DNA of 64,000 nucleotides, taken from NCBI GenBank assembly GCA_023957155.1, contig JAMLHK010000010.1, positions 62,001 through 126,000 of the forward strand, written 5' to 3'. Below, piece by piece: positions 62,880-64,000 of this stretch. The stretch comes from Chitinophagaceae bacterium (lineage in GTDB: Bacteria; Bacteroidota; Bacteroidia; Chitinophagales; Chitinophagaceae). Under the pieces are notes generated by a model. It was not told the origin of the DNA and did no database searches. It saw only the letters and a program-made list of their open reading frames with translations. The position numbers were made by a program, and so were the translations under genes. Position 1 is the first letter of the stretch. Every line of letters begins with the position of its first letter.

Positions 62880-64000
62880 TTAGAGGGTTAAGAATTGCAG
62901 GTATGCTGCAGTTATATGAGCTGTATACACAGACTGTTTATATAATAATTTTTGTTGTGCAAGCAGGGTTTGCGCTGCCAGTACATCTGTTGTATTCGCT
63001 AAACCCTGGTTATACCGGTTTTGCAGGATGCGTAAAGACTCTGCTGCCAGCTGCACGGCTTTTTCCTGTTGTGTTATTTTATATCTGGTAAGATCTAACT
63101 GGCGCTGTGTTCTGCTTAATTCCATGCCCGCTTCGTTTTTTTGCTTACTCAGCTCTTCAGATAGTTTATCCCGCTCTGCCGTTTGGGCTAAGATTTTATT
63201 TCTTGTTTGGGTGCCTTTAAACAAATCCCAGGATAGTTGTAGCCCGGCCAGGTAGGCATTAGCACCGAACCCGGCAATTTTCCGGTCATTGTACTGGTAG
63301 CTGGCAAAAGCATTTAAGCGCGGCAGATAGCTCATCCTGCTGCTTTTGATCAGCAGGTTATACGATTGTATTGCCTTTTCCATCGCTTTAAAATCAGCCC
63401 GGTTCGGTGATAATTGATCTGCTATACTTTCTTCAGCGGTAACACCGGGAAAGGATGTAGTGGAATACATTGCACCAACCGGCTCACCCATCAGTACGCT
63501 TAAAAAATCAGAGGCGTTCTTGATATTATCGGAAGCCTCTGCAATGGATGTTTCGGCAGTTTTTACCTGAACCTCTGCATGTAATACATCCGACTTCTGC
63601 AATAATCCCTGCTGGTAGCGGTCATTGGTGAAATTATGTATTGCCTGAACCATCTGCAGGGACTCCTCCATCACTTTTTTTGCTTCATAAGCCAATTGCA
63701 ATTGCAGGTAGGCCTGCTGTGTCAGATAGGTGATGTATTCTTTGCTGCGCCTGGTTTTATATTGATACAACTCTACCTGTTGATAGGCGCTGCGGCGCTC
63801 GTATAGCTTATCTATATTTAATACAGGCTGTTGTAAGTGTATACCTGTCATAAAATCTGTTACAGCAGATGGATGATTGAGGAATTGAGGATCAAAATCC
63901 GATGGATTAATGATACGTTGCTGCAGCTTGGCTCCGAATGCATTTAACGGGTTATCGGTGACCATCGTAGTATGCGACAGGTTTATCCCCGGAAGGAATA
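62880..64000 (-). CDS. TolC family outer membrane protein, partial at window edge
   Basis: The frame stays open past ATG 63965 to the right edge. It reads FLPGINLSHTTMVTDNPLNA, the usual N-terminal TolC-family pattern, so the true start lies beyond 64000. It continues with AFGAKLQQR, and later LQLSWDLFKGTQTRNKILAQ and RYNQGLANTTDVLAAQTLLAQQ, which mark the two efflux repeats. At least 373 residues are seen. It is the first visible gene of a minus-strand operon with the adaptor, pump, PII-like and DUF2892 genes. Confidence 0.93.
   Translation of the reverse strand, partial: FLPGINLSHTTMVTDNPLNAFGAKLQQRIINPSDFDPQFLNHPSAVTDFMTGIHLQQPVLNIDKLYERRSAYQQVELYQYKTRRSKEYITYLTQQAYLQLQLAYEAKKVMEESLQMVQAIHNFTNDRYQQGLLQKSDVLHAEVQVKTAETSIAEASDNIKNASDFLSVLMGEPVGAMYSTTSFPGVTAEESIADQLSPNRADFKAMEKAIQSYNLLIKSSRMSYLPRLNAFASYQYNDRKIAGFGANAYLAGLQLSWDLFKGTQTRNKILAQTAERDKLSEELSKQKNEAGMELSRTQRQLDLTRYKITQQEKAVQLAAESLRILQNRYNQGLANTTDVLAAQTLLAQQKLLYKQSVYTAHITAAYLQFLTL

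Overview
The window looks like a chromosomal segment from a member of the Bacteroidota, most likely the Chitinophagaceae; the family-level guess is inference. The support is a T9SS type A sorting domain, several promoter-like sites of the Bacteroidota TAnnTTTG type, the L28-L33-DUF4295 ribosomal cluster, and many TolC/RND, OmpA-barrel-like and lipoprotein genes. Most of the window is ordinary dense housekeeping and envelope DNA. The first 3 kb is gene-poor and decayed.

Layout. 1-3.1 kb: relics of at least two frameshifted genes, one intact DUF2141 gene and two long inverted repeats. 3.1-10.5 kb: a di-iron RIC-type protein, a DUF3810 metallopeptidase-like membrane protein, a sugar cluster (GH172, Gfo/Idh/MocA oxidoreductase, esterase), dCTP deaminase and a phosphopantetheinyl transferase. 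10.7-18.8 kb: a thioester alpha-2-macroglobulin and penicillin-binding protein 1C. 19.2-21.5 kb: a beta-barrel protein and a T9SS-exported protein gene broken by two in-frame stops. 21.6-25 kb: phosphonate catabolism (phosphonoacetaldehyde dehydrogenase, phosphonoacetate hydrolase, XRE-cupin regulator). 25.2-32.4 kb: gpmA, a decayed toxin-antitoxin pair between two ~100-bp repeats, glnS, rpmB-rpmG-DUF4295, a GNAT, ftsY and a co-translated radical SAM gene. 32.6-37.1 kb: yifB/comM and a manganese module (mntR plus an Nramp-UspA fusion). 37.3-40.9 kb: a lipoprotein, a protein with a kinase-like fold signature, and mlaEF-type lipid transporter genes. 41.3 kb: tmRNA. 41.8-50.5 kb: GH16, an outer-membrane barrel, two TetR regulators and a complete TolC-MFP-RND efflux operon. 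50.7-57.7 kb: a respiratory cluster with a large haem lipoprotein, a CuA subunit II, a divergent haem-copper subunit I, SCO, a membrane protein and YceI. 57.9-64 kb (minus strand): a second RND operon that also carries a PII-like small protein and a DUF2892 protein; its TolC gene runs off the right edge.

The points most worth following up are: (1) the haem-copper oxidase subunit I at 54167, which has all the metal-binding histidines but no tyrosine at either of the two known cross-link positions, so the cluster may be a CuA-type nitric oxide reductase rather than an oxygen reductase; (2) an undescribed protein-kinase-like protein at 38249 beside mlaEF; (3) a dispersed hairpin repeat whose stem changes are compensatory between copies; (4) the T9SS gene with one TAG and one TGA in an otherwise open frame; and (5) attC-like inverted repeats in the decayed left end.
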